Below are positions 9,382 through 17,793 of a stretch of DNA of 64,000 bases, in pieces. The notes under the pieces were generated by a model that worked only from the letters and a program-made list of their open reading frames with translations, was not told where the DNA came from and did not search any database. Origin of the DNA: an uncultured Lachnospiraceae bacterium (GTDB lineage Bacteria > Bacillota > Clostridia > Lachnospirales > Lachnospiraceae); the NCBI GenBank assembly GCA_944381635.1, contig CALWLY010000014.1, positions 23,851 to 87,850 on the forward strand, read 5' to 3'. The position numbers were made by a program, and so were the translations under genes. Numbering within the stretch: position 1 is the first letter of the stretch; each line of letters opens with the position of its first letter.

Positions 9382-10284
9382 ATGAGAGAATTTTCATTGG
9401 CACAGAAATATGCCATCATCGGTCTGGATGGTGTGGGAAGCATCCATTCGTCAGCGGCAAAAAATGTTGCGCTTCGGGCGGTGGAAGCGGCAAAGCTTTT
9501 AGAAAAAGTCTGGCTGCCGGAAGAAAGCGCAGACTCTTCCCAAATGGAACAGAACTTGCAGGAAGGCTTGAAAAGGGTGAAAGCTTCCGGGAAAAAAGAG
9601 CAGAAAAAGCTGGAAGAAGAAATCACAGAGGCATTGAGAAAAGCAGACGTGCTGGAGGAGGTTCCGGATCTGCTTGCCTGCGATATGGATTACGACACAG
9701 CCGGTGTGGACATAAAAGTCTATCGAAGCGATGCCGAAACTTATCAGCGCATTATGGAAGAGATTCGCGCGGAAATTCTGGAGGAAGGACCGATTACGGC
9801 GGAATGTGCCGCAATGCTTTGGCTTCTTCGGGAAAGCGGACGGATTTACGATGTCTTTGCGGCGAAAGAACAGGAGAAGCTTGCTCAGAGAATGAGGGAG
9901 ATTGCTGAAAATTGGGCGGCCTGCCGTATCTTGTGGGAACAGGAGTTTCACAGCTCACTGGAAATTTTTGTACAGGGCTTTCTGTCGGGAAAGAAAAAAG
10001 CTTTCAAAAATCAGTACCTGGAGGGTGTTAACCTGATGTTTCCTTTCCTGGAACGCCGTCAGGCGATATTTATAGACTTTGTGATTTTGGGAACAACGGT
10101 GGCAAACCGCCGTCAGGCAATTATGATGTATCTGTCTGAACGGGGACATTTTGTGCAGGAAGTGAAAAACGGAACGGAAACCCTGTTAAAGATTGACAAT
10201 TCCTATTATCGGGTTTTCCCCGCAACAAAACGGGTGGCAAGGATTCCTATTCAGGGAGCTAATCTGGTACCGGTGTATTTTTAA
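9382..10284 (+). CDS. Conserved-looking protein of unknown function
   Basis: A 300-residue protein that I do not recognise. ATG 9382 has AAGGAGAAGGG just upstream; the frame is open from 9343 but without a ribosome binding site there. The N-terminus (EFSLAQKYAIIGLDGVG) and the block ITAECAAMLWLLRESGRIYD faintly resemble the GPP34 (Golgi phosphoprotein 3-like) fold, but not enough to assign it. The middle (about 45-90) is Lys/Glu-rich and probably helical. There is no signal peptide or clear membrane segment. A small MerR-like regulator follows 16 bp later, suggesting co-transcription. Confidence 0.75.
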   Translation: MREFSLAQKYAIIGLDGVGSIHSSAAKNVALRAVEAAKLLEKVWLPEESADSSQMEQNLQEGLKRVKASGKKEQKKLEEEITEALRKADVLEEVPDLLACDMDYDTAGVDIKVYRSDAETYQRIMEEIRAEILEEGPITAECAAMLWLLRESGRIYDVFAAKEQEKLAQRMREIAENWAACRILWEQEFHSSLEIFVQGFLSGKKKAFKNQYLEGVNLMFPFLERRQAIFIDFVILGTTVANRRQAIMMYLSERGHFVQEVKNGTETLLKIDNSYYRVFPATKRVARIPIQGANLVPVYF

Positions 10285-10300
10285 AGGATGAATGTAGAAT

Positions 10301-10567
10301 ATGTCAAGACAAAGGAGTATGGAGGTTATTCTGGCCTCCGAATATGTGACGATCGGCGAGCTTGCAAGGCTTACCGGATGCCGTTACAGTACGCTGAAAT
10401 TTTATACAGAGGAAGGAATGCTGCCATTTTGGCAGGCAGAGGAAAAACTTACAAGAAGGTATAAGCGGGAAGAAAGCATACATAGGATTCAGTGGATCTG
10501 CGCCAGGAGAAAAGAAGGAAAAACCATACCGGAAATCAAAGAGATGCTTTTGAAGGGCGATTCCTGA
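10301..10567 (+). CDS. Small MerR-type helix-turn-helix protein
   Basis: 88 residues with a MerR-like winged helix: TIGELARLTGCRYSTLKFYT (about 17-36), then EEGML, a wing (RYKREE) and a recognition helix ending GKTIPEIKEMLLKG. It stops right after the DNA-binding domain and lacks the dimerisation coiled coil and ligand domain of full MerR proteins, so it resembles small adaptor or excisionase-type regulators. It lies 16 bp after the unknown gene and is likely in its operon. Confidence 0.75.
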   Translation: MSRQRSMEVILASEYVTIGELARLTGCRYSTLKFYTEEGMLPFWQAEEKLTRRYKREESIHRIQWICARRKEGKTIPEIKEMLLKGDS

Positions 10568-10685
10568 TTGCGTTCTTAGCAGGAACTTGCTACAATAAAA
10601 AGTAACGCAGCCTGTGCAGAATTTATCAGACAGGCGGAAACTTGTGATATCTGTTTATGTTTTTAGAAAGGATCCGTTTAGATAC

Positions 10686-11735
10686 ATGAAAAAGAAAAGA
10701 TTTGCGGCGCTTTTGGCGCTTGTCTTTCTGCTGGCCAATGCCACTGCATGTCAGGGTGCGGCGGCCGAGAATACCGACAGGGGAATGCAGCAGATACAGG
10801 AGCTGGATTACCAGGGAGCCCTTACAAGTTTTGAAGCGGCTCTGGTAAACAAAGAAGACCCACAGATGATTTACCGCGGACAGGGAATCGCATATATGGG
10901 GCTGACTCAGTATGAAGAGGCCGTGGAGTCTTTTGAGAGAGCGCTTTCCTATAGCGATGAGAATCCCGACAATTTGGATTATGACATCAACTATTATCTT
11001 GCCACTGCATTTTATAAGCAGGGAAAACTGGATGAGGCCATCGCTGTATACGATGCGATCATTGACATGAAGCCTAAGGAAAAAGACGCATGGTATTTTC
11101 GTGGAGTCCTCAAACTTGAAAAAGGCGAGATAGAAAATGCCAAGGCTGATTTTGACCAGGCTGTTTCCATTGACAGCGAAGATTACGACCTTCGTATTGA
11201 TATTTTCTGCAGCTGTGTGGATTACGGGCAGCAGGAATTGGGACAGACCTATCTGGAGGAAGTCAACGTTGCGGAAAACAGCGCCAATATCAGCGACTAT
11301 GATCAGGGCAGGATTTATTTTTATTTAGGTCAGTACGAAGAAGCAAGACAGGCTTTGGAAAAGGCAAAGGAAACAGGAGGCGCTCCTGCGGTTTCTATGC
11401 TGGGACAGACTTACGAACAGCTGGGAGATTACAATTACGCCGCCAGTGTGTACAGCAATTATCTGGAATCCAATGCTCCGGATGCTGATATTTACAATCA
11501 GCTAGGATTGTGCAGAATGCGCACGGAGGACTACCAGGGAGCGTTGGAAGCGTTTCAGGCGGGAATTGAAATTGCGGGAAACGAAAATCTGCAGTCCTTG
11601 AAATTTAACGAAATTGTTGCCTGCGAATATCTGGGAGAATTTGATAAGGCGGCACAGCTGATGGAGGAATACATGGCCACTTATCCGGATGACGAAGATG
11701 CAAAACGGGAATACGAATTTTTAAAGACGCGCTGA
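10686..11735 (+). CDS. Tetratricopeptide-repeat lipoprotein
   Basis: 349 residues. MKKKRFAALLALVFLLANA plus TAC forms a lipoprotein signal with Cys at about 22, so the protein is probably anchored on the outer face of the membrane. The rest is a chain of about seven to eight TPR units (for example YQGALTSFEAAL, YEEAVESFERALSY, LDEAIAVYDAIIDM, YEEARQALEKAK, YQGALEAFQAGIEI). ATG 10686 is chosen because the signal peptide starts there and GAAAGGA precedes it; the upstream in-frame extension has no signal. It is a protein-protein interaction scaffold with unknown partners. Confidence 0.85.
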   Translation: MKKKRFAALLALVFLLANATACQGAAAENTDRGMQQIQELDYQGALTSFEAALVNKEDPQMIYRGQGIAYMGLTQYEEAVESFERALSYSDENPDNLDYDINYYLATAFYKQGKLDEAIAVYDAIIDMKPKEKDAWYFRGVLKLEKGEIENAKADFDQAVSIDSEDYDLRIDIFCSCVDYGQQELGQTYLEEVNVAENSANISDYDQGRIYFYLGQYEEARQALEKAKETGGAPAVSMLGQTYEQLGDYNYAASVYSNYLESNAPDADIYNQLGLCRMRTEDYQGALEAFQAGIEIAGNENLQSLKFNEIVACEYLGEFDKAAQLMEEYMATYPDDEDAKREYEFLKTR

Positions 11736-11840
11736 CATAAACCAGCTGTGGACAGGATTTGTGGATAAGTGCCGCAAGCCTTGACGGGGGTACTGTTTCA
11801 GACTGTGGACAAGTTGGTGAAATAAAGTGATGAAATGGAA

Positions 11841-11875
11841 AAGCCACAAGATTTATGCGAAATCTTGTGGCTTTC
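11841..11875 (+). terminator. Rho-independent terminator after the TPR lipoprotein
   Basis: Perfect 14 bp stem (AAGCCACAAGATTT / AAATCTTGTGGCTT) with loop ATGCG and a short T-rich tail. Confidence 0.8.
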
Positions 11876-11890
11876 TACAATATGTTGTGT
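11875..11890 (+). promoter_or_regulatory. Candidate NrdR box upstream of nrdD
   Basis: CTACAATATGTTGTGT matches about 13 of 16 positions of the NrdR consensus (acaCwAtATaTwGtgt) and ends 5 bp before the -35 box. A clear second box at the usual three-turn spacing is not visible. NrdR is the usual ATP/dATP-sensing repressor of ribonucleotide reductase genes. Confidence 0.55.
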
Positions 11891-11895
11891 TTCCG

Positions 11896-11924
11896 TTGAC
11901 TTTTACTATGGGTGGTGCTACAAT
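11896..11924 (+). promoter_or_regulatory. Promoter of nrdD
   Basis: TTGACT (11896-11901), 17 bp spacer, TACAAT (11919-11924): a near-consensus sigma-A promoter. Transcription would start near 11931, giving a leader of about 165 nt. Confidence 0.8.
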
Positions 11925-11949
11925 CTTTATATCGGTCGTCAGAGAGAGT

Positions 11950-12008
11950 AAATGGCCGCCACCATTTGAATGAGCATGTTAAGACGGGCACATTGGGGCC
12001 CGTTTTCT
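11950..12008 (+). promoter_or_regulatory. Structured nrdD leader with terminator-like hairpin
   Basis: A hairpin AAATGG-CCGCCA-CCATTT (11950-11967) is followed by ACGGGC/GCCCGT (11984-12003) and TTTTCT. The second element resembles a transcription attenuator 90 bases before the nrdD start. I do not recognise a known riboswitch class. Confidence 0.45.
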
Positions 12009-12097
12009 AACCTGTTTTGAGTCAGGAAAGCCCAGAATGGTCAGCAAAAATAAGAACCGGGCGCAGAAAGATGTGTTCGGGAGGGAGAGGTGCGAAG

Positions 12098-14503
12098 ATG
12101 TTTCAGGTAATAAAAAGGGATGGCAAAACAGTCAAATTTGAACTTGGGAAAATCAGCAACGCTATGAGAAAAGCGTTTGAAGTGACAGGGATGGAATATA
12201 ACGACGATATTCTGGAACTTCTTTCTCTGCGTGTGACTGCAGATTTTCAGCCAAAAGTCAGAGAGGGAGCTATTCAGGTAGAAGATATTCAGGACAGTGT
12301 GGAGAAGGTATTAGAGCAGGCGGGCTACACAGAAGCGGCCAAATCCTACATTTTATACCGTAAACAGAGAGAAAAGATGCGCACCATGAAGTCTACGATC
12401 TTAGACTACAAGGAAGTGGTAAACAGCTATGTGAAGGTGGAAGACTGGCGTGTAAAGGAAAATTCCACCGTGACCTATTCGGTGGGTGGACTGATTCTGA
12501 GCAATTCCGGTGCTGTCACAGCAAACTACTGGCTTTCCGAGATTTACGATCAGGAAATCGCCAATGCGCACCGCAGCGGAGATATTCACATTCACGATCT
12601 GTCCATGCTCACAGGCTACTGTGCGGGCTGGTCGTTAAAACAGCTGATAAAAGAAGGGCTGGGAGGCATTCCTGGCAAGATCACATCAGCTCCGGCCAAA
12701 CATCTTTCCGTGCTCTGCAACCAGATGGTAAACTTCCTGGGAATTATGCAGAACGAATGGGCCGGCGCACAGGCGTTTTCTTCCTTCGATACATACCTGG
12801 CTCCGTTTGTAAAGGCGGATAACTTAAGCTACCCGGAAGTAAAAAAATGCGTGGAATCTTTTATCTACGGCGTAAATACACCGAGCCGCTGGGGAACACA
12901 GGCGCCTTTTTCCAACATTACGCTGGATTGGACTGTGCCGGATGATCTGGCAGAACTTCCCGCTATTGTAGGCGGCAAGGAAATGGATTTTACCTATAAA
13001 GACTGCAAAAAAGAGATGGATATGATCAATAAGGCCTTTATCGAGACCATGATCGAAGGGGATGCCAACGGAAGAGGATTTCAGTATCCCATTCCCACCT
13101 ACTCCATCACAAAGGATTTTGACTGGTCTGATACGGAAAATAACCGTCTGCTGTTTGAGATGACAAGCAAGTACGGAACTCCGTATTTCTCCAATTACAT
13201 CAATTCGGATATGAAACCTTCTGACGTGCGCTCCATGTGCTGCCGTCTGAGACTGGATCTGCGGGAACTTCGCAAGAAAACAGGAGGCTTTTTCGGCTCG
13301 GGAGAGAGCACGGGAAGCGTAGGCGTTGTAACCATCAATATGCCGCGAATCGCATATCTGGCAAAAGATGAGGCGGATTTCTACCGCAGACTTGACAGAA
13401 TGATGGACATTTCCGCACGCTCTTTGAAGGTAAAAAGGGAAGTTATCAGCAGACTGCTGGACGAAGGACTTTACCCGTACACCAAACGCTACTTGGGAAC
13501 ATTTGACAACCATTTTTCCACCATCGGCCTGATCGGCATGAACGAAGCAGGTCTTAATGCCCGCTGGCTGAAAGCGGACCTGACCGATGAGAGAGTACAG
13601 AAATTTACGGTGGAAGTTTTAAACCATATGAGGGAGCGTCTGTCAGACTATCAGGAAGAGTACGGAGATTTATATAATCTGGAGGCTACTCCTGCAGAGA
13701 GCACGACCTACCGGCTGGCAAAGCATGACAAGGAGAAATGGCCGGATATCATCACGGCAGGTAAGCCGGGAGATACCCCTTATTACACAAACTCCTCCCA
13801 TCTGCCGGTTGACTATACCACAGATATTTTTGATGCCCTGGATATTCAGGATAAACTGCAGACTCTTTATACATCAGGCACGGTTTTCCATGCGTTCCTG
13901 GGCGAAAAGCTTCCTGACTGGAAAGCGGCTGCAAATCTGGTGCGCACAATCGCTGAAAACTATGAGCTTCCGTATTATACGCTGTCCCCTACCTATTCCA
14001 TCTGCTCCGAGCATGGATATCTGGCGGGAGAACAGAAAGTATGTCCGAAATGCGGCAAAGTTACCGAAGTTTACAGCAGAATTACCGGCTACTATCGGCC
14101 GGTACAGAACTGGAACGACGGAAAGCTTCAGGAATATGCAAACCGTACAGAATACGATCTTGCAAAGTCTCATATGCGCCGCCGCACCAGCAGCATCGTT
14201 ACCCTGTCTGACTATAATGCAAACGGCGGAAAAATTCGGGTAGAAGAGCCAAAAGATATCAAATATCTCTTCACGACAAAAACATGTCCCAACTGTAAGA
14301 TTGCCAAAAGCTATTTGCAGGGTGAAAACTATATGCTCATTGACGCGGAGGAAAACGTGGAGCTTACCAGAAAATACGGAGTAATGCAGGCGCCTACTCT
14401 GGTTGTGGTAAACGGCCAGGAATATACCAAATATGTAAACGCATCCAATATCCGCAAATTTGCAGAAAATCGAAAACAGACTGTTGCGGGCGGAAATGCC
14501 TGA
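12098..14503 (+). CDS. nrdD: Anaerobic ribonucleoside-triphosphate reductase with C-terminal redoxin domain
   Basis: An 801-residue class III reductase that makes deoxynucleotides without oxygen through a glycyl radical. Domains: ATP-cone (about 1-95, MFQVIKRDGKTVKF), catalytic barrel with the Cys pair region SMCCRLRLDL and the tip GGFFGSGESTGS, zinc-ribbon cysteines (Cys near 634 and CPKC near 648-651) and the radical glycine at about 664 in RITGYYRPVQNW. An additional thioredoxin/glutaredoxin-like domain (about 720-795) has CPNC, then MQAPTLVVV with the cis-Pro. This resembles subtypes that take electrons from a redoxin rather than formate. ATG 12098 follows GGGAGGGAGAGG. The activase gene nrdG, usually adjacent, is not in the window. 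Confidence 0.95.
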   Translation: MFQVIKRDGKTVKFELGKISNAMRKAFEVTGMEYNDDILELLSLRVTADFQPKVREGAIQVEDIQDSVEKVLEQAGYTEAAKSYILYRKQREKMRTMKSTILDYKEVVNSYVKVEDWRVKENSTVTYSVGGLILSNSGAVTANYWLSEIYDQEIANAHRSGDIHIHDLSMLTGYCAGWSLKQLIKEGLGGIPGKITSAPAKHLSVLCNQMVNFLGIMQNEWAGAQAFSSFDTYLAPFVKADNLSYPEVKKCVESFIYGVNTPSRWGTQAPFSNITLDWTVPDDLAELPAIVGGKEMDFTYKDCKKEMDMINKAFIETMIEGDANGRGFQYPIPTYSITKDFDWSDTENNRLLFEMTSKYGTPYFSNYINSDMKPSDVRSMCCRLRLDLRELRKKTGGFFGSGESTGSVGVVTINMPRIAYLAKDEADFYRRLDRMMDISARSLKVKREVISRLLDEGLYPYTKRYLGTFDNHFSTIGLIGMNEAGLNARWLKADLTDERVQKFTVEVLNHMRERLSDYQEEYGDLYNLEATPAESTTYRLAKHDKEKWPDIITAGKPGDTPYYTNSSHLPVDYTTDIFDALDIQDKLQTLYTSGTVFHAFLGEKLPDWKAAANLVRTIAENYELPYYTLSPTYSICSEHGYLAGEQKVCPKCGKVTEVYSRITGYYRPVQNWNDGKLQEYANRTEYDLAKSHMRRRTSSIVTLSDYNANGGKIRVEEPKDIKYLFTTKTCPNCKIAKSYLQGENYMLIDAEENVELTRKYGVMQAPTLVVVNGQEYTKYVNASNIRKFAENRKQTVAGGNA

Positions 14504-14528
14504 CAGAATGCAGAGAAGTTTGGTTTAT

Positions 14529-14573
14529 GCCGAAAGTCCCCTGTTGTAAAAACAGGGAGCTTTCGGCTTTTTT
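14529..14573 (+). terminator. Rho-independent terminator after nrdD
   Basis: GCCGAAAG/CTTTCGGC encloses an inner CCCTGTT/AACAGGG stem and is followed by six T. The T-run is also the first arm of the next hairpin. Confidence 0.85.
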
Positions 14574-14608
14574 CTGCCACAGGAAAGTTTTTCCTATGGC
14601 AGAAAAAA
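14568..14608. repeat. GGAAA-core hairpin built on the terminator T-run
   Basis: TTTTTTCTGCCA, a mismatch and AGGAAA pair with TTTCCT, a mismatch and TGGCAGAAAAAA around the loop GTT. It is a member of the dispersed family described in the findings. Confidence 0.7.
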
Positions 14609-14701
14609 CGCTCCGCTGTGGATGAGGACTGTGGCGGAGAGGAAATAGGTCGCAGTGTGACCCAATCTAGGCGGAGAATCTCGCATGGCGGATTCTTTTT
14701 A
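14609..14701. repeat. Dispersed intergenic repeat modules
   Basis: CGCTCCGCTGTGGATG followed by a GGCGGAGAGGAAAT...GTGACCC module and an imperfect hairpin AATCTCGC-ATG-GCGGATT with a T-run. The same modules occur at 22954-23030, 30113-30262 and elsewhere. The last hairpin could terminate transcription before the SGNH gene. Confidence 0.65.
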
Positions 14702-14742
14702 TCATAGTACAAGAAACTTGACAGGAAACAGGAGAAAAAGGT

Positions 14743-15645
14743 ATGGTAGAAAAAAAGAAAAAAGGAGAGCCTCTCGATATGAAAAGGATTTGGAAATGGA
14801 TGTTTTGTCTTATGACATGCCTTTTAGTCTGTGGCTTGTATACCGGGAAAGCAGAGGCGGCAGAGCCGGAAAACCTGCCGGTGTTTGCGCCGATGCAGGC
14901 GGTGATGATGACGGCGGAAGAAAATACAGTGTATCAGCTGCCTTCGGAAGACAGCAGTCCCCTTGCGCTCCTTCCGGCAGGATACGCTCTGGGAGTGACA
15001 GCAAAAAGTGAAGACGGCTGGTATCAGGTGATCTGGCAGAATTCTCTTGCCTATATGAAACAGACAGCTCTGAGAGAAGCGGATGTTTATGAGGCGTCTG
15101 CAGCACTTCTGGCGCAGCAGACAAAACAGGCGGAAAATTTGCCGGTACCTGCGGCAGGAAATGTGGTAATGATCGGGGATTCCCGCACCGGGCAGATGCA
15201 CAATGTAGTGGGAGAAAACGGCTGGATATGGATTGCAGGCTACGGCGGCGGAATCGAATGGTTTCGGGATTATGCGGTAAAACAGGCGGAACCTTATATC
15301 GGACCGGGAACCAAAGTGATTTTTAATCTGGGGGTCAACGACCCGGGACATATCGCGGAATATATTGAGACGCTGAATCTTTATAATTATAAGTGGCGGG
15401 AAAAGGGAGCCACGTTGTATTTTGCAACCGTAGGGCCGGTGGGGGAAAATCCCTATCACACGGAATGGTCTGTGGAAAATTTCAATACAAGAGTAAGGGA
15501 AAAGCTGGATGCCAGCATTGTGCGTCTGGATTTATGGCAGTATCTGGCAGGCACCGGCTTTGGCACAGTGGACGGACTGCACTACGACGGGCCTACCTAT
15601 CTTAAAATGTATCAGTTTCTTGCAGCAGGGGCAGGTGTGGGATGA
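14743..15645 (+). CDS. Secreted SH3-SGNH/GDSL hydrolase
   Basis: 300 residues: signal peptide (cleavage near GKAEAAE, about 38), an SH3b-like domain (about 50-105, VYQLPSEDSSPLALLPAGYA), then an SGNH hydrolase with block I GDSRTGQM, block III GVNDPG and block V DGLHYDG, which carry the catalytic Ser and the Asp/His pair. It probably removes or transfers acyl groups on cell-surface carbohydrate. Its stop overlaps the start of a membrane acyltransferase by 4 bp, the usual partner arrangement for surface O-acetylation. ATG 14743 has GGAG at good spacing; ATG 14779 would give a shorter, more typical signal peptide and is a real alternative. Confidence 0.85.
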   Translation: MVEKKKKGEPLDMKRIWKWMFCLMTCLLVCGLYTGKAEAAEPENLPVFAPMQAVMMTAEENTVYQLPSEDSSPLALLPAGYALGVTAKSEDGWYQVIWQNSLAYMKQTALREADVYEASAALLAQQTKQAENLPVPAAGNVVMIGDSRTGQMHNVVGENGWIWIAGYGGGIEWFRDYAVKQAEPYIGPGTKVIFNLGVNDPGHIAEYIETLNLYNYKWREKGATLYFATVGPVGENPYHTEWSVENFNTRVREKLDASIVRLDLWQYLAGTGFGTVDGLHYDGPTYLKMYQFLAAGAGVG

Positions 15646-16664
15646 AAACTTATGAAAACGTACGAATATTGCGGGTGATCGCCTGCCTGGGTGTGTTTGC
15701 CGTTCATCTGGCACACCAGATGCGTCTGGAAGGGATAGCGTCCCGGATAGCATCGTTTGGAGCCGGCGGCGTGTATCTTTTTTTTGTTATCAGCGGATTT
15801 CTGGGGTTTGCGGCGGGAGAGTTTGAAAGCGGCGTGACTTTAAGGTCGGCCCTTGGTTATTATGTCAAAAGAGCTTTTCGGATTCTGCCTCTTTACTATG
15901 CAGTGGTCATTTACAACCTGATCCTGCATACTTTCTTATTAAAGGATGTCCCCACAGACCCGTCAGGACTTTACTGGCTCCGCTATTTTTTCCTGACGAA
16001 CGGAGTGATACCGGCTCCTAACAATTTCTGGGGCAATTTAAGCAGTGTGTGGACCATCAGTGTTTTTGCAGGTTTTTATCTGCTTTTCCCTCTTTTTTAT
16101 AAACTGGTGAAATCCCTGAAAGGCGCTTTCCTTCTCTATGGAGTTCTTCTTGCCGTGCGCTTTTTTCTCAGCGCTTTAGGGCTGGATGCTTATTTTATGA
16201 TCTTTTACTATATGCATTACTTTGCGCTTGGCATGATCGTCTGGTTTGGCTGGAAACAGCGGCAGGAAAAAAAGACAGGAATTCTTCTGGCAGGGGCAGG
16301 GCTGCTCTTCTTTGCGGCAGGCAGGCTGCATCCTTTCTGGCAGGATACCTTTTTACTCACCGGAATTGTCTTTGCGCTGCTTGTTTTGTTTACATGTAAA
16401 ATAAGGATAAAAGGCAAAGTGGCAGGGAAACTATTCAAAACTCTGGATACCTATTCCTACGATATTTATCTTGTCCACGCGGTGGTGCTGGAAGGAATCG
16501 AGATGCTGGGCTATCACATCCCGCTGAATGCGGCCGTTATCTTTTTGCTGGCCGTCATCCTGACCGGCGTGGGAAGTTTCCTTGCGGGAAGGATGATTGA
16601 AAAACCCGCAGCAAAATGGGGAAGAAGGCTTGCAGAAAAGATACAGTGCGCGGATGGGAAATGA
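15642..16664 (+). CDS. Acyltransferase 3 family membrane protein
   Basis: 340 residues, about ten membrane helices, with the family signature near the N-terminus (NVRILRVIACLGVFAVHLAH: the Arg and the His after helix 1 are the usual functional residues) and the block FFVISGF. These enzymes carry an acyl group, often acetyl, across the membrane for O-acylation of peptidoglycan, teichoic acid or exopolysaccharide. It is translationally coupled (ATGA) to the SGNH hydrolase, so the two probably act as one system comparable to a split OatA. The acceptor is unknown. Confidence 0.9.
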   Translation: MKTYENVRILRVIACLGVFAVHLAHQMRLEGIASRIASFGAGGVYLFFVISGFLGFAAGEFESGVTLRSALGYYVKRAFRILPLYYAVVIYNLILHTFLLKDVPTDPSGLYWLRYFFLTNGVIPAPNNFWGNLSSVWTISVFAGFYLLFPLFYKLVKSLKGAFLLYGVLLAVRFFLSALGLDAYFMIFYYMHYFALGMIVWFGWKQRQEKKTGILLAGAGLLFFAAGRLHPFWQDTFLLTGIVFALLVLFTCKIRIKGKVAGKLFKTLDTYSYDIYLVHAVVLEGIEMLGYHIPLNAAVIFLLAVILTGVGSFLAGRMIEKPAAKWGRRLAEKIQCADGK

Positions 16665-16769
16665 GCAAGGAAGCCTTGCGCCAGAGGAAAGAATGTGTTA
16701 CTTTTATTAACAGAAGAAAACAGGAACGCAGATACCGGCTTTTAGCCAGAAAGCGGAATGGAGGAACGT

Positions 16770-17696
16770 ATGATTAACAAACTGGTAGAGAAAATTCAGA
16801 AAACAAACGCGCCGATCGTGGTGGGACTGGATCCGATGATGAAATTTATTCCGGACCACATTAAGGAAAAAGCTTTTGCTGAGTACGGCGAAACATTAAA
16901 GGGCGCTTCTGAAGCAATCTGGGAATACAACAAGGGAATTGTGGATGCGGTATACGATCTGATTCCGGCAGTAAAACCGCAGGTTGCCATGTACGAACAG
17001 TTTGGCATCGAAGGAATGATTGCCTTTAAGAAAACCGTAGATTACTGTAAAGAAAAAGGTCTGATTGTGATCGGCGATGTAAAAAGAGGAGATATTGGTT
17101 CCACATCTGAAGCTTACGCAGTGGCTCATCTTGGAAAAGTGAAAGTCGGAAACAATTCTTTCTATGGCTTTGATGAAGATTTTGCAACGGTAAATCCTTA
17201 CCTGGGTTCTGACGGTATCAAACCGTTCATCAATGTGTGCAAGGAAGAAAAGAAAGGTATTTTCATTCTGGTAAAAACATCCAATCCAAGCAGCGGAGAA
17301 TTCCAGGATCGTCTCATCGACGGAAAACCTCTGTATGAATGGGTAGGAGAAAAAGTGGCAGAGTGGGGCGCTGACTGCATGGGCGATTCCTACAGCTATG
17401 TGGGAGCCGTAGTGGGCGCAACTTATCCGGAAATGGGAAAAGTATTGAGAAAGGTAATGCCCAAGTCCTACATTCTTGTGCCGGGTTACGGAGCACAGGG
17501 CGGAACCGGAAAAGATCTGGTACACTTCTTCAACGAGGACGGACTGGGAGCTATCATCAATTCTTCCCGCGGAATCATCGCTGCATATCAGCAGGAAAAA
17601 TATGCGAGATTCGGCGCTGCAAACTATGCGGATGCATCCAGAGCGGCAGTGCTTGATATGATCGATGACATTGCAGGAGCTCTCGGAAGAAAATAG
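16770..17696 (+). CDS. pyrF: Orotidine-5'-phosphate decarboxylase
   Basis: 308 residues, the long (type 2) form of OMP decarboxylase that converts OMP to UMP, the last step of de novo pyrimidine synthesis. Visible motifs: substrate Asp in VGLDPMMKFIP, the catalytic Lys-Asp array in IGDVKRGDIGST (about 103-114), NPYLGSDGI and the phosphate loop VPGYGAQGG. ATG 16770 is preceded by GGAGG. The ATG 12 bases earlier overlaps this ribosome binding site and is rejected. pyrE follows about 100 bp later. Confidence 0.96.
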   Translation: MINKLVEKIQKTNAPIVVGLDPMMKFIPDHIKEKAFAEYGETLKGASEAIWEYNKGIVDAVYDLIPAVKPQVAMYEQFGIEGMIAFKKTVDYCKEKGLIVIGDVKRGDIGSTSEAYAVAHLGKVKVGNNSFYGFDEDFATVNPYLGSDGIKPFINVCKEEKKGIFILVKTSNPSSGEFQDRLIDGKPLYEWVGEKVAEWGADCMGDSYSYVGAVVGATYPEMGKVLRKVMPKSYILVPGYGAQGGTGKDLVHFFNEDGLGAIINSSRGIIAAYQQEKYARFGAANYADASRAAVLDMIDDIAGALGRK

Positions 17697-17793
17697 GAAA
17701 TACCCGAAAACGGCGGCATAAAAAGCCGCAGGAGAGCATGCCAAAATCAGAAAATTGGGGCGAAGGGCCCTGTATAGAAGGAGAACAGAGGAT

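Noticed and set aside
11930..12010. T-box or THF riboswitch in the nrdD leader
   Set aside because: An AGAGAGAGTA segment is suggestive, but the T-box sequence, the antiterminator and the THF core are absent.
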